Assembly (NCBI GenBank): GCA_035772405.1
Contig: JAYKKM010000495.1
Coordinates: 1,585,501 to 1,649,500, forward strand
From: Chrysogorgia sp. JL179-B06
Taxonomy: Eukaryota; Cnidaria; Anthozoa; Scleralcyonacea; Chrysogorgiidae
Length of the DNA: 64,000 bases
Direction: 5' to 3'
Part shown: piece after piece, positions 49,989-60,870 of the stretch
Layout: each line of letters opens with the position of its first letter
Numbering within the stretch: the first letter of the stretch is position 1
Notes under the pieces: model-generated
Databases searched by the model: none
What the model saw: the letters and a program-made list of their open reading frames with translations, nothing else
Told to the model about the DNA's origin: nothing
Made by a program: the position numbers and the translations under genes

Positions 49989-51467
49989 TTAGTTGTCTGG
50001 GGATGGATGTAGATGCTTGTTCATTTTTATCACTAATTTGTGGTTGGGAGATAAGTGAAAATCGATGTCCTGCAGAAGTAGTAGTTTTTCAGTTAATGTC
50101 TCTGTGTCGTCTTTATAAAGATAAATATCTTCTTCTAATAAAGCGCTGACAACTCTTGGAAAAGCTGTTACTGTGTAGATGTCGTCACCTTGTTGAAGTT
50201 GAAAGCTGATGTTCATGTCAAAGTAGGAGTTTTGAAGTAGCATGGTGCGATTGCAATTGAGGCAGTTAACAATCTTTGTACCAGGAGTTGCATTAACTTT
50301 CTTTCGATAATCTTTGTTGTTGCAAATAGGATATGTATTAACTGATATGTTTAAAATATCTGGGCAGGAAATGCAGGTGTCAGTTTTTTGTGGTATATCA
50401 GAGACTTCTTGAACCTCAGCTGGTGTTATCACTGTATGTTTGGTGGTAGCCAGACGCTTTCCATAGTAATGATGTAGGTTACAGTTAGTCATTGTGTAGA
50501 ATTTATCTTCTTGTACTTGCTGAATGTGGTCTTCCCATATTGATAGAGGAATGGATCCAGAACTGTCAGCTAGTATAGCATCTCTAATCATTTTTGATGA
50601 GCTTTCAGTTGCATGATGTGGTGCTCCATCCCACTTAACAGTGCCTGAGATAGTGAATAATCCAGAAGTGCAGTGATGCAGTGCAGAAATCTTAGTGATT
50701 TGTGGTTCAGAAGGTGGAGTGTATTTGAAGTTGAGTGAAGTGGCATCTTGAATAACAGATCCTTTGTTGAAGAATACTGTTCCAGATGATGCAATGGGCA
50801 TGTTCATCAGTTGTACAGGTTGCTGTGAGTCCATTTTGTCAATAAATAGTTGACGTTTCGATCCATTTCCTCTTTGGTTCATGACACGTATCTCATTCAC
50901 GTTATCAGTGGATGTTTGTAACTTGACATCAAAATACAAGTTTGAACTTTTTTGGCTTTGATGCATTGGGCTAACGGATTGTACATAGCCAGCATAATCT
51001 GTTAAAGGAGGAAAATTGTTGAAAATATAGGTGATTAGTTAAGCAGAGGGAAATATTTTTGACAAATTTGGTTGCTGTGGAAGGTCATTTCAATTAGTAT
51101 TGTTGTAAATTGTTGGTGTAATTTTGTTCAGGAACGTGTACTATAGTAATGTCAGTGTGTTAATTGTTAAAAAATGATGATTTGTGGTAACATAGTGTAG
51201 CAAAGCACTGTAAAGCTCTAAAGTTGTAAAAATGGAATACTTACTTGTGGAAGATGGTGATGTTGGAGGAGATATGGAAGATGATGGGCTTCCATATTTG
51301 AATCGTTTAGGTTTTGGTGGGGTTGAAGGATCATCAGGACATTTAGAGTTGGGAGAGTAACATTCCTTTATGTCTGTTGTTATATTTGGAAGTTGTTTTG
51401 AGTTTGGAAGGGTAACGGGAACGGGAGCATTGCTATATACTTCGTCTTCAGGTGCGGCAATATCCAT
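49989..51467 (-). CDS. Two-exon OB-fold (RPA-like) single-strand-DNA-binding protein
   Basis: Exon 1 51245-51467 (MDIAAPEDEVYSNAPVPVTL, then PSSSISPPTSPSS) ends at CACAA|GTAAGT. Exon 2 49989-50998 begins after AACAG and joins in frame. Its product has an OB-fold-like stretch (ISGTVKWDGA, SIPLSIWEDHIQQVQEDKFY, MTNCNLHHYYGKRLATT), then a zinc-ribbon-like CISCPDILN ... CLNCNRTM. This is the layout of RPA1-like proteins that many invertebrate mobile elements carry. The exons are undamaged; about 410 residues. It may be element-borne or a host gene. Confidence 0.65.
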
Positions 51468-51577
51468 CTGTAACGATAATTTGTTATGAATTTTTAATGT
51501 ATTTTTTAGTGATTGATATATTTGATTTTAACTACTCATTAATAATACATTAAGAAAACACAAAAGAAATGAGCTTT

Positions 51578-51769
51578 CTATATTTCCAAAAATTCGCTTC
51601 TTTCTATACATGTTAAGTAGCACACAAATATCTCTTGACTAAGCTCTAAAAAGCAATCTATTGCACATGAGAATTTTGCAGGCTCACTGAGATTTGAATT
51701 CATTAAGTGAAATCTTTCCGTGATAGTCGTAGATGTTGAACTGTGTGTTTCTGCACTTACGAACGACAT
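51578..51769 (-). CDS. Possible upstream exon or partial gene (63 aa)
   Basis: ATG at 51769 (MSFVSAETHSSTSTTITERF) with FSCAIDCFLELSQEIF near its middle. A C-x-I/V-D-x-F-L-E motif is seen in element-encoded cysteine-peptidase-like proteins, but here it is too short to classify. It may be the first exon of an element related to the OB-fold gene, or a remnant. Confidence 0.35.
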   Translation of the reverse strand: MSFVSAETHSSTSTTITERFHLMNSNLSEPAKFSCAIDCFLELSQEIFVCYLTCIERSEFLEI

Positions 51770-51827
51770 TTGTGCAACAATATTTACTGACTTACTCTGT
51801 ATATTTTATTCGGAACAGTTTATGTAT

Positions 51828-52032
51828 ATTTTGCAACCTTTACTAAACCGATTTACTGATTCGAGTTTGGGTTGAGTCTGTCAATCCTGTGTTTGTTGAT
51901 GGTTTGCTCTGATTTTTTTGTAATATTTTGCAACCTTTACTAAACCGATTTTAATACTTTAATATACTGATTCAAGTTTGGGTTGAGTCTGTCAATCCCG
52001 ACGGTGTTTGTTGATCGTTTGCTCTGATCTTT
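51828..52032. repeat. ~105-bp tandem duplication
   Basis: TATTTTGCAACCTTTACTAA through TTGGGTTGAGTCTGTCAATC and GTTTGCTCTGAT occurs twice (about 51828-51920 and 51928-52032), the second copy with small insertions. Confidence 0.8.
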
Positions 52033-52139
52033 TATAACAACACTGGACTTATTAATGAAAACACAATGTCACTCTGCAACTGATTAAATATACACAAATA
52101 GAAAGATGTAGAAGTCTTTTAAAAACTCACCTTTGTGCC

Positions 52140-52630
52140 TGCCTTGAACCTTTTCCTCGTGTAGTACTGTAGTTGTCACCACTGCGCATGCTTGTTGTAT
52201 CCACTGCGCATGCTTGTGCATGAAAATGTTGTGCATGACCCAAATTCGAACGATCTGAACGAACTTTCGTTTAGGTGTACTAACTTGAATACTTCATACG
52301 CTCTCGGACTGCTATATATGCCTCCTCGGGTTTTGGCCCTCTGGGGCCAAAACCCTGCGGGGGCAATAAATAAATTCTTCCCTTTAATCATTTATTTATA
52401 TATAATGAAAAATATAACAACTATTTTTCTAAATAATAAATTTACATTTGGCGCCCCATACGATGTAGACCTCAGGCATTTCCACTCCAGTTTGGATATC
52501 TTCAGTGTTGTTGGTAATTTTATGGTTAGTTAGTTAAAACTGTAGTTTTCGTCAAGCGGGCCCTCTTTCATCTTCGCTTTCTCCATCCTTGTATTCGTTA
52601 ATGTTCTTTAATGCTGTGATATTGTGTAAA
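52140..52630. other. Spacer with short repeats
   Basis: Includes CCACTGCGCATGCTTGT twice (52178 and 52200), a hairpin TTTTGGCCCTCTGGGGCCAA with flanks (52325-52360), and ACATTTGGCGCCCCATA (52444), which resembles the GGCGCC end of the interrupted element near 37139. No gene. Confidence 0.5.
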
Positions 52631-52643
52631 GGCTCGTTCTTAA

Positions 52644-53084
52644 AGTGCACCTGACATCAAAATTTTTTATTGTCTTATTTGGAAGAACATTTAAAATGAT
52701 AAAGTAACTTCTTTTGAAGATTTTCGTTTCTTCGCTTTCTTTTTGAGATATATCAGTTTGTTTGATATGCAAATGTCCGGAATTTACGTCACACATGCAT
52801 AATGACTTATTGGAGAAATGTGTGTATCTCTTTCATTCTCGAACGAAATCCTTTAAAATCGAGAAGTTTGGTGTTGTGGGAGAAACACGCACACGTGTTA
52901 TTCACACTTTAGATATATAACATTCTCTGATAAGTCATTATGCATTTGGGACATTTGCATATCAAACAAACTGATATATCTCAAAAAGAAAGCGAATAAA
53001 CGAAAATCTTCAAAAGAAGTTACTTTATCATTTTAAAAGTTCTTCCAAATAAGACAATAAAAATGTTTGATGTCAGGTGCACTT
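52644..53084. mobile_element. TTAA-flanked fold-back MITE (441 bp)
   Basis: Ends AGTGCACCTGACATCAAA and TTTGATGTCAGGTGCACT, directly bordered by TTAA on both sides (52640-52643 and 53085-53088). Arms of ~190 bases are nearly complementary and contain TTTGATATGCAAATGT and CTCAAAAAGAAAGCGAA. TTAA targets are used by piggyBac and Kolobok elements. No coding sequence: non-autonomous. Confidence 0.85.
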
Positions 53085-53869
53085 TAAACTCTTCATCTTA
53101 AACTCTTCATCTTTGTTGGCTTTTTATGTTCTTTCTCTAATTTCAATTGCTAGCGGTTGTTTCCTTCCATCCACATTCCATCTATTCTGTCTTCACAATC
53201 CCTCCAGATTTGCTTAAGACCATTTTTCGTACTAAAATTTATAAAAGAACAGATAAAAGCCATGTCCCTTATATTCATGAAGGCTGCAAATATTTCTAGT
53301 AGTTGTATTCAGCAAGACATTGCTTGAAATATGGCGTCCAACGTTGCCTCTGAGGAACTGAGGTATAAATCTCGGAACTGAAAAAAGAACTAAAGGAACT
53401 GAAGATGATACGATGTCGTGTGTTTGGACTCGATCTTACTGCCTTCCAATACGCCTTTACTCACAAGCATTTGGTGGGAAATTCAAAGACAATGCCCGAC
53501 CATCATCCCACAGGTGCTCATTGCCACAAGAAAATAGGATATCGTTTGTCTAAAATTGTAAAAGGTTGTAAAAGTGTTTGTTTAAGGCTGGCGCTGGAGG
53601 TTGTTGTAAACATGTTGCAGCTACTCTGTTACAAATACATAACTCTGTGGAACTCGATTTAAGCATTGTCCCTGATGACAAAAGATGTACTGACGTTTTA
53701 CAGCACTAGAATGTTACAAATAATACTGCTACAGAGAGTCCATTATTATTTACTGATTTGAAATTTGAAAAGGCTAGCTTTGAAAAGGACAATGGTAATA
53801 GGAAAATACCTATTTTGTCTACATCATCAAGCTACCCCACCAACAACAAGGGAAGTAACTGCTGAAAGG

Positions 53870-54655
53870 ATAAAGCAATTAAAATATAGTTTAGCTGATT
53901 CTAATACTCTTCTTGGCATTTAATGACAGTGATTACATGCCCTGTACAATATTTCCAACTTCGTTTACAAATCCAATGCATTGGGAAAATAACTTAATTT
54001 CAGTTGATCCAAAAAAATGGAGAGGCAACATTTTGATGAACCATGTCAAAAGTTTATAACTGATGTTCTTGTATCAAAGGAAAACGTAACGAAAATTGAA
54101 AAGGCAAGTATGGGACAATCTTACAATAACGAATGGTTTATTTAAAGACGAAAAAGACTCACAGCTTCTAATTTTGTATCAGTGATCAAGAGAAAGGTGG
54201 ATGTTGTTCCAAAGAGTATTTAAAAAAAATACTTGGAGGGAAACAAATTTCAACTTCAGCTATAGAAAATGAAGGTGTTGCAAAACAGAAGTACAATGAA
54301 AACGTTGATTGTGGGCTTGTTATCAATATACAATGGCCATGGTTAGGTTGCAGTCCTGATCGGTTTAGTTTATTAAATGGCAAATGGTATGCAATTGAAA
54401 TAAAATGCCCATTTTCAGACCATTGAGGAGGAATGTTCTGATAAAACCTTCTGTATGAAGTTTATTGATGGAAGAATCACTTAAAAGAAATCATAATTAT
54501 TTTTTTCAATGTATAGGTGTAATGTCAGTTGTCGTTCTTAGATTTTATTATTTATACACAAAGATATTTTATAGAAAGAATTATGGGAGGACAACTTGCT
54601 TCCCAAACTCTCAGATTTTTATTTTAAATTTACGATGCCTGAAATTCTAAAGGCA
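53870..54655 (+). pseudogene. YqaJ-like exonuclease remnant
   Basis: Scattered frames carry the domain: GCCSKEYLKKILGGKQISTS (54200-54260), QWPWLGCSPDRFSLLNGKWY and AIEIKCPFSDH, where G-x-S-P-D and E-I-K are the YqaJ catalytic blocks. EECSDKTFCMKFIDG and LKRNHNYFFQCIGVMSV follow in another frame. Several frame breaks and stops: not functional. In intact elements the nuclease probably helps recombination or repair at transposon ends. Confidence 0.65.
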
Positions 54656-54659
54656 TGAT

Positions 54660-55610
54660 ATTCACTAATTTAATGAATAAAAAATATATAAATATAAAAA
54701 GAAAAATTAACATGACCTTGTATGTTTATTTTGTTCAGAGTGAAATGGTTTCCAGTTAATTCTTTTGAATAAAGATATAGACCTTATTAAAAAATGGCAC
54801 CAATGTAAAGTTCTTTTGTATGCACATAAATTAATATGCATATAAAAGAATATTAACTTGGCAGCCAAGGTCTATACAGTATGTCAGTAATAATTTCACA
54901 TTATATTGTGGTGTAAATTAATATGTTGTACAAACTCTCTCACTATATATTTATACCATCAACAACAATTTGAGTAGTCAGAATATTTCAACACAGAGGG
55001 TCTCATAATTCTTTAATTCATTGAATTTTTTTGTTTGTTTTTATTTCCAGATTTACAAGGCTATAATTAATGTTCTAACGTTCTGAACTTAATAACCTAT
55101 CACCATGGTCAGTTTACAAAGCGATATTTAAATTTGTCACCACGACAAAGTCACTATTTTATAATTTATTATGTATTGTCAGTCACTAAAGCAGGTAAAA
55201 AATTAACAAGGTATCAACAAATCACCCAAATTTTATTTAGCTCTGCAATCATGCTTGTTGGATACTTCCCTTGGAGTATCATATAGTTTTTAATTTGTTC
55301 AATTGCTCGCTCAACATGTATTCGCACAAAGCAATTCTCCTGCTAAATGGTATTGTTTTATTATGTAGACAACCAGTATAATTACAATAATTCTTAAATA
55401 AAATCCTGTTTTCTTGCACATGAACTTTAGCAAAACCTTGTATAATTACGATTTTTTGTATTATATACATTGCCATATAGTGGTTGTCTATCTGTGTCTA
55501 TATCAGTAATTTATGTCATAGCATTTCATCCTTTTGTAATTAAATTAGCAAGCAATAATGGGTAAGTCATCGAAAATTTCAAACCCTCAGTCAGCCATAA
55601 CTGAATCACC
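54660..55610. other. Decayed interior of the ISL2EU-like element
   Basis: AT-rich; an inverted repeat TCTTTTGTATGCACATAAAT/ATATGCATATAAAAGA lies at 54812-54850. No coding sequence recognised. Confidence 0.4.
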
Positions 55611-55612
55611 TT

Positions 55613-56386
55613 CTAATAGTTGTAAAATGCCAGTGCTTGGTGAACAGACCAAAGTGCCATTTCAAAATCAATTGTGATCTGCTTAACCAATGGCCTAATG
55701 GGAAGGACGTCCAAAATAGCACGAAAAACAGCCCTATAATCGTACTTCTTTCTGCCCGATATCAATACAAAAAGTAAAGGGACCTGTTTGGCATGGTCAT
55801 CTGTCCTTACAAATGCATTCACTGTCAACAGCTGGCTGAATGGATGGATGACAACAGAGTTTGAAGGTACCATCCACATACCAACTTTTGGCACGACTCA
55901 GGACATCGAGTTGTTTCTTTGTGGCAAAGAACAGGTGACGTCGATTACGTACCTAATACAAGTAATGAGTATATATATATTATTAGACAAATGCTTGACA
56001 ATGCGTGACAATGCTTCGTGACTATTCTTCGTCAGGGATTCGATCCTCACTACCATGAGTACCATTCGTGAATGTGCGCGGCGACGTTCCAAGTAAGGGA
56101 AATAGATCCTCACTCCCATCATGAGTGACTGTGCGCAGCGACGATTCAGAAAGCTCCAGCCTTGTGCTTTCAAAGTCAGGTTCATCATCCAGTTGTGAGA
56201 TATCAGCGCACAACGAACAGTACCAGTCAATGGGGTGGCCAGAGCCACAGCTTCTCTGTAAACTCTCTGAGAGATCCCTGTTTGGCAAGTTCGGTGCTGC
56301 CACCGTAGACAGTCCTCACACTGAAGACCTTCTTGGCGCGCTCTAACTGGCTTCCCACAGCAAATACAGTTATCGTTGGAAGACAT
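55613..56386 (-). pseudogene. MULE-type transposase remnant with PHD-like N-terminus
   Basis: ATG at 56386 (MSSNDNCICCGKPVRARQEG) starts a Cys-rich finger: LQCEDCLRWQHRTCQTGIS, with WYCSLC in a shifted frame. Downstream (55613-55894) is the MULE core HAKQVPLLFVLISGRKKYDY followed by RAVFRAILDVLPIRPLVKQI and ITIDFEMALW, where D and E are transposase-site residues. At least two frame breaks. The PHD-then-MULE order is seen in invertebrate Mutator-like elements. Confidence 0.7.
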
Positions 56387-56389
56387 CGT

Positions 56390-57600
56390 GATCGTGTAGA
56401 TAATCGTGTTTGTATGTGTACGCACGGAAATGAAATGTCTCTGAACAACAGTATGTCTCCTTTTATGCACAAGGAGACAATAGTGAGAAATAATTTAATA
56501 CTGTATGAGTCATCGCTTATTGTTAAGAGCTATTCATGGAAAGCGTGTTGGTGATGGTTATCACTTTACTTATGACATCATTCATTGTGAAACAGTGTTC
56601 ATTGAAAGCTTTTGTGATGTGGTAGACCTACGCATCAAAAGAAATGTTTAAAAAATGTTTATGAGTCATTGCTCATTGTTTAGAATCGTTCATGGAAAGC
56701 GCGTCCATAGAAATGCTAAATGTCACAATAAAAGGCTCATGCGTCCATAGAATCTATAGAAATATTAAGTGTCACAAAAATAGTGTCCCATTTGCGGGTT
56801 TTTTCACAATAGAGTTATAGAACTGTCACTTTATGCCAGTTTGTGCAAAAATATTCGCACGTGGAAACTGATCAGCTTTGAGATGTTCATGTTTTTTTAT
56901 GTTTATATGTAAAATCTTGTCAGACACAAAGCGTTGCACGGACTGAGAACTCCTCTTATGCCGCGACCACTTTCAATGGCGCTATGGCTGACTTAATATA
57001 TATATATAGTCTCACAATATCACTGCTAATCATAGAGATGAGCTTTTGTATCCTTTCAAATCGTCTAAATGAAGTTTCTTAATATGTTGACCGCTTTTAA
57101 TAAAGGTTTCAATGTTCGTTTCGAAACTGTTTTCCCTTGCACTATACAAATGTCCTTTACGATGTTTTACGAAGTTCGTCAAATGAAACGGAAGGCCTTG
57201 ATGTTGCCTTTTCGCAACTAGTCCCGGCCCTTTGTCTAGCAGAGTAGTCCGGGTTTGGTTTTAAAAGGTTTTATGTTAAATTCGTTTGTCAGTTTTTAAA
57301 GCGAATGCTAATAATAATTATTCGCCGAATGCCGCGACGAATTAATTCGCCGCATGCCGCGACGAATTAATTCGCCGCGACCACTTTCAATTGCGCTATG
57401 GCTGACTTCATATATATAGTCTCACAATATCACTGCTAACCATAAACAGAGCTTTTGTAAACATGTATATGTTCAAACACCCGAAATTTTTCCATAAATC
57501 CTTAGACATGCAATTCTAAAATATATTTAACAATTAGACAACAAGCCCGCGTCTAATTGTTTTAGTATAAATTTACAAGTTTCTTACCCAAGAAATAACT
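56390..57600. repeat. Repeat-rich spacer with a ~420-bp-spaced duplication
   Basis: GCCGCGACCACTTTCAATGG...TATATATAGTCTCACAATATCACTGC occurs near 56957 and again near 57373. Between them AATTCGCCGCATGCCGCGACG repeats in a ~27-bp tandem (57320-57375). GAAAGCGCGTCCATAGAAAT-type repeats lie at 56690-56770. No gene. Confidence 0.7.
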
Positions 57601-58087
57601 TTTATTTCAAATTGATCATGAAAAAAAGGAAATATTCTTTCGAAATCACGCGACTTTTACCGCAGAGGTTTATATCAACGGATAGTAACTCCCGTGTTAG
57701 CCATATTACGTGTTTATTGATATCAGCGAACTGGTAACTATGTGGGGGTGAACTGGTATAAGATTGGGGGCGAACTTGTAATGGGGCGAAATCGCCTGAT
57801 ACCACAACTCTTGTTCAGGACTCATTTGTCTCTGTGGACCACGTTTTTTTTACTCTTGGTGACTGCATCATCATTTCTGGTATTTGATCCCCAGTAGTTG
57901 AGTCTTAACTGCTGGTCCCACGTATTCCAAAAATATCTTAAACAAATTAACTTTTTTAAAAGTTTGGGGTTATCTTTAAATGTTTCAACAGAGAATGTAT
58001 TCACGTTTAGTTCAGTAATAGTGTTGTTCAATTCGTCAACCTTCTTACTGTGTTTCAGCTTCAGCTGTTCCATCTCCTCTTTTTCAG

Positions 58088-59230
58088 TAGCCTGCGAAGC
58101 AGGCGTTTAGGGATTGGGGGAGGGGGCCGAGGACTGGGGTGAATGCGGATGGAACGCCTGCACGAAAGACCCATGTTTTTGGATTTCTACGTCCACCAGA
58201 GGACGCTAAATTCTGATTGGCTAACTCAACTCATTAGTATTCCGGTGTTTCCAGTCAGGAAATAAACTTTTAAAAATCGCGACTTTAGAAAAACAGTGTT
58301 GGTAGATTATTTTCTTTCGAAAGCTTTAACCGATCTTCAGTTCGTTGCTGGTCGTAGCTTTAAATTAAAACAGGAATAAAAAGTTGCTACGAGGGAGCTG
58401 CTGGCAGTAATATATGTTTTGATGGTATTACTAACGGGATTTCGCAAGAGTTTGATTATGGATTTCAGGATTTGGTAGATTTAGCAGACGTTCGTGCGAG
58501 CGCATGATTATCAGTCGGCAGGGGAATCAGCTATATTAGTGTGATTTCTACCTTGTCCTTGTCTTCAGGTGTTTCAACAATGCTCTCTGAGCCTTCGGAT
58601 AATTCCTTCGACGTTTCAGAATAAAGAGACTTACGGCTAAACGTATATAAGTGATGGCTTCTACATTGTCTTGCATATGAAATTTCTTGGCCAAATCCCA
58701 TGCATTCTGGAGTTACGGTGTTCGGTAGTCAGATTTCGCTTCATTCTATCAGGGCTATTAATGTTATCGGTTGATGGAACATTGCTGCCTCCTTTCGCAT
58801 GTGTTAATAATCTTACTCATGTGTTAATAAAGCATTTCTTATTTTTCTGCCGCAAGACCTACAAACCCGCTCGGAGAAAGTTTCACTGCGTAGTAATGCA
58901 AAGCCGATTGATTCACAAGCCTCAGCCAGAATCAACTCTGTGCTTCCATGTCTACACGATTGCTGGAATACATTTTCAAAACAAATCTTGTTTCCACCAG
59001 ATGCAGTCAAGCTTTTTACGGAGTTTCAGACATGGATATTTCACGATTCGGCCCGAAGTGAAATGTTTTAATCATTGAGGAAAGCCCGCTAGTCGCTGAT
59101 TGGTTGTTTTTGACAGTTTTTCATGTGGGCGGAAATCCAAAAACATGGGTCTTTCGGGCAGGCGTTCCCTCCCCCCTCCCCACTTCGCCTTTCCGCTTTC
59201 CCCCTCCCCCTAACGCCGCCACACAGGCTA
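58088..59230. mobile_element. Pack-MULE-like element with 9-bp target duplication
   Basis: Termini TAGCCTG...CAGGCTA with diverged ~100-base inverted repeats sharing GAACGCCTGC, CGAAAGACCCATGTTTTTGG and ATTTC. The flanking CTTTTTCAG at 58079-58087 and 59231-59239 is a perfect 9-bp duplication, the hallmark of Mutator-like elements. It contains no transposase but carries gene-like sequence (58813-59010). Confidence 0.75.
58813..59010 (-). CDS. Captured exon-like ORF (65 aa) with zinc-associated-domain-like cysteines
   Basis: Product starts MTASGGNKICFENVFQQSCR and has SERVCRSCGRKIRNA, a C-x2-C followed by K/R-I-R-N, which resembles ZAD-type or related cysteine-rich N-terminal domains of host zinc-finger proteins. 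It lies inside the 9-bp-TSD element and has no transposase features, so I infer capture from a host gene. The partner cysteines may be the earlier C-F and C-R-H residues. Partial; function in the element unlikely. Confidence 0.5.
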   Translation of the reverse strand: MTASGGNKICFENVFQQSCRHGSTELILAEACESIGFALLRSETFSERVCRSCGRKIRNALLTHE

Positions 59231-59659
59231 CTTTTTCAGTTCTTCGTTTTCTCTTTGTAGTCTCTTCAGCTCATTTGTCTCAATGTTTTCAATATCTTCC
59301 TCAAATCTTAATTTCTTTGGCAGTAGAGCTGCCTCCATTTTTTTGTTGTTGCATGTGGTGTAGCTATTGTCGGTCTTGTTGACTTCGGTATGTATGTTTT
59401 TTTTACCTCCAACAAAATGGACTGAACAGACTCGATGTGAAGACGATGGGACAAAATTTTGCTGGCTAATCATGCTGAGCCATTTTCTCTTTAGGTTAGA
59501 GTCCTTTGGGATAACATAAAAGGACAATTTGTCTTCTTTGTTCCTAATTGAATTGTTGAAACAATCAGGAACACAGCATGTAATCCCACCACCAGTGTCA
59601 AATACCAATTTTTTGGATCGAATTTCCTGCCAACGACAGTGTTAGACAATCCAAAATTT

Positions 59660-59735
59660 TTCCCAAAGGTGTCTCAGAGACCAAACTCATGCAAGAGTTC
59701 TCAAAAGAACTGGAGTTTGGCTGAGACACCATGGA
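59660..59735. repeat. Short inverted repeat
   Basis: GGTGTCTCAGAGACCAAACTC and CTGGAGTTTGGCTGAGACACC form an imperfect hairpin within the right part of the ISL2EU-like element. Confidence 0.6.
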
Positions 59736-60191
59736 AATAACACCAGAAATATAGGATTCTTCAGAGTCAACGTTGGACGCAATATTTCAAGCAATGATCT
59801 TGCTGAATACAACTACCAGAAGTCTTTGCGACCTTCACGAATAAGGGAACCGTCTATTGTCTGCGACGTCTCGACGACGTTGTTTTTTTACTCTACCTGC
59901 TAATCCATGGATTACGTAAAAAGAAGCTGTGTAAATATTTTCCTGTCATCAGTATAGCCATTAAATAAAATTTCCTCATGCAGATATCGGTAGGAGATAT
60001 GCTAAGGCCGAATGAACTGAACAATATTGTAACTGTCTGTAATTCAGATGTTCTACAAAATTATATTCATATGCATTGGTATTTGCTATATAGTATTAAT
60101 AGATGTTCTCTTATGTTTATATTACCTTAGTGTGATTACTATTTAATTTTTTTATCAATAAATCCAAGTCTTCTGCTCTCGTCATGCTGTC

Positions 60192-60870
60192 GTGATGCTT
60201 TTCTATATTAGCTTTTCAATTTTGTTGGGTTTAGTTGAAATTGTGATAATGGCACACTGTGGTTTGCAATCTATCCGTGATGCTTTAACCCTTGCCTATG
60301 CTGGAATAGTTATCAGTGATGCTGAGTTTGTGTTACTGTATGAGTACAACCGTTCAATACCCGTTTTATCATACTGGAAATTTAATGCTTTTAATTTGGA
60401 GACTTGGGATGACGAAGAGTGTCGTACTGAGCTATGGTTTGGCAAGGATGAGCTCCCATTATTGTTGCAGTGTTTGGAAATTCCTGAAAAAATTGTCTGC
60501 CAACAACGAACAACCTGTAGTGGAATGGTTGTGCATTCTGTTGAAAAGACTGGCATACCCTTGCAGATACACTAATATGGTATCACGATTTGGAAGGAAC
60601 CCAACTGAGTTGTTCCTTATCTACAATGCAGTATTGGATAACAACTATGAGGTTCACCACCATCGCCTTGAAAGCTTGGACCAACCGTTTCTTTTACCAG
60701 AGCAACTCCACAGCTATGCCCTCGCCATTCACAACCGTGGTGCTCCTCTTCAGAATTGTTTTGGATTTGTGGATGGTACAGTACGTCCAATTGCTCGACC
60801 AAAATACAACCAGAGGGTGAAATACAATGGTCATAAACGCAGTGCCGGATTGAGGTGTGCGGGGTCCCCG
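60192..60870 (+). pseudogene. PIF/Harbinger-like (DDE_Tnp_4) transposase, frameshifted and truncated by a hAT insertion
   Basis: The first frame (60192-60575) gives the N-terminal region (DAEFVLLYEYNRSIPVLSYW, LELPLLLQCLEIP-like). Near 60520 it shifts to a frame with RFGRNPTELFLIYNAVL, NCFGFVDGTVRPIARPKYNQ and YNGHKR, where V-D-G-T and the later H-K-R are diagnostic of Harbinger nucleases (first catalytic D present). Homology ends abruptly near 60862 at a G-rich sequence, the presumed hAT end. The rest is outside the window or lost. Confidence 0.75.

Larger units (their letters stand above)
57822..59608 (-). pseudogene. THAP-domain transposase gene split by an insertion
   Basis: ATG at 59608. 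THAP zinc finger: CCVPDC ... FYVIPKDSNLKRKWLSMI ... RVCSVHF (C-x4-C then C-x2-H). A helical segment follows (LKRLQRENEELKK). An insertion (58088-59230) interrupts it. The coiled-coil and next part resume at 58073-57822 (MEQLKLKHSKKVDELNNTIT, TFKDNPKLLKKLICLRYF). The DDE catalytic part was not found. This is the transposase of the ISL2EU-like element. Confidence 0.75.
53266..59847. mobile_element. ISL2EU-like DNA transposon (THAP transposase plus YqaJ nuclease), nested and decayed
   Basis: Inverted terminal segments of ~85 bases: CCCTTATATTCATGAAGGC...GTTGTATTCAGCAAGAC...GCGTCCAACGTTG at 53266-53349 and its complement at 59758-59847. Between them are a YqaJ-type nuclease remnant on plus and a THAP gene on minus, in convergent order. 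That two-gene set is known for ISL2EU elements (related to PIF/Harbinger). The interior was invaded by MULE-type sequences. The exact ends and the 2-bp duplication are not resolved. Confidence 0.6.
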
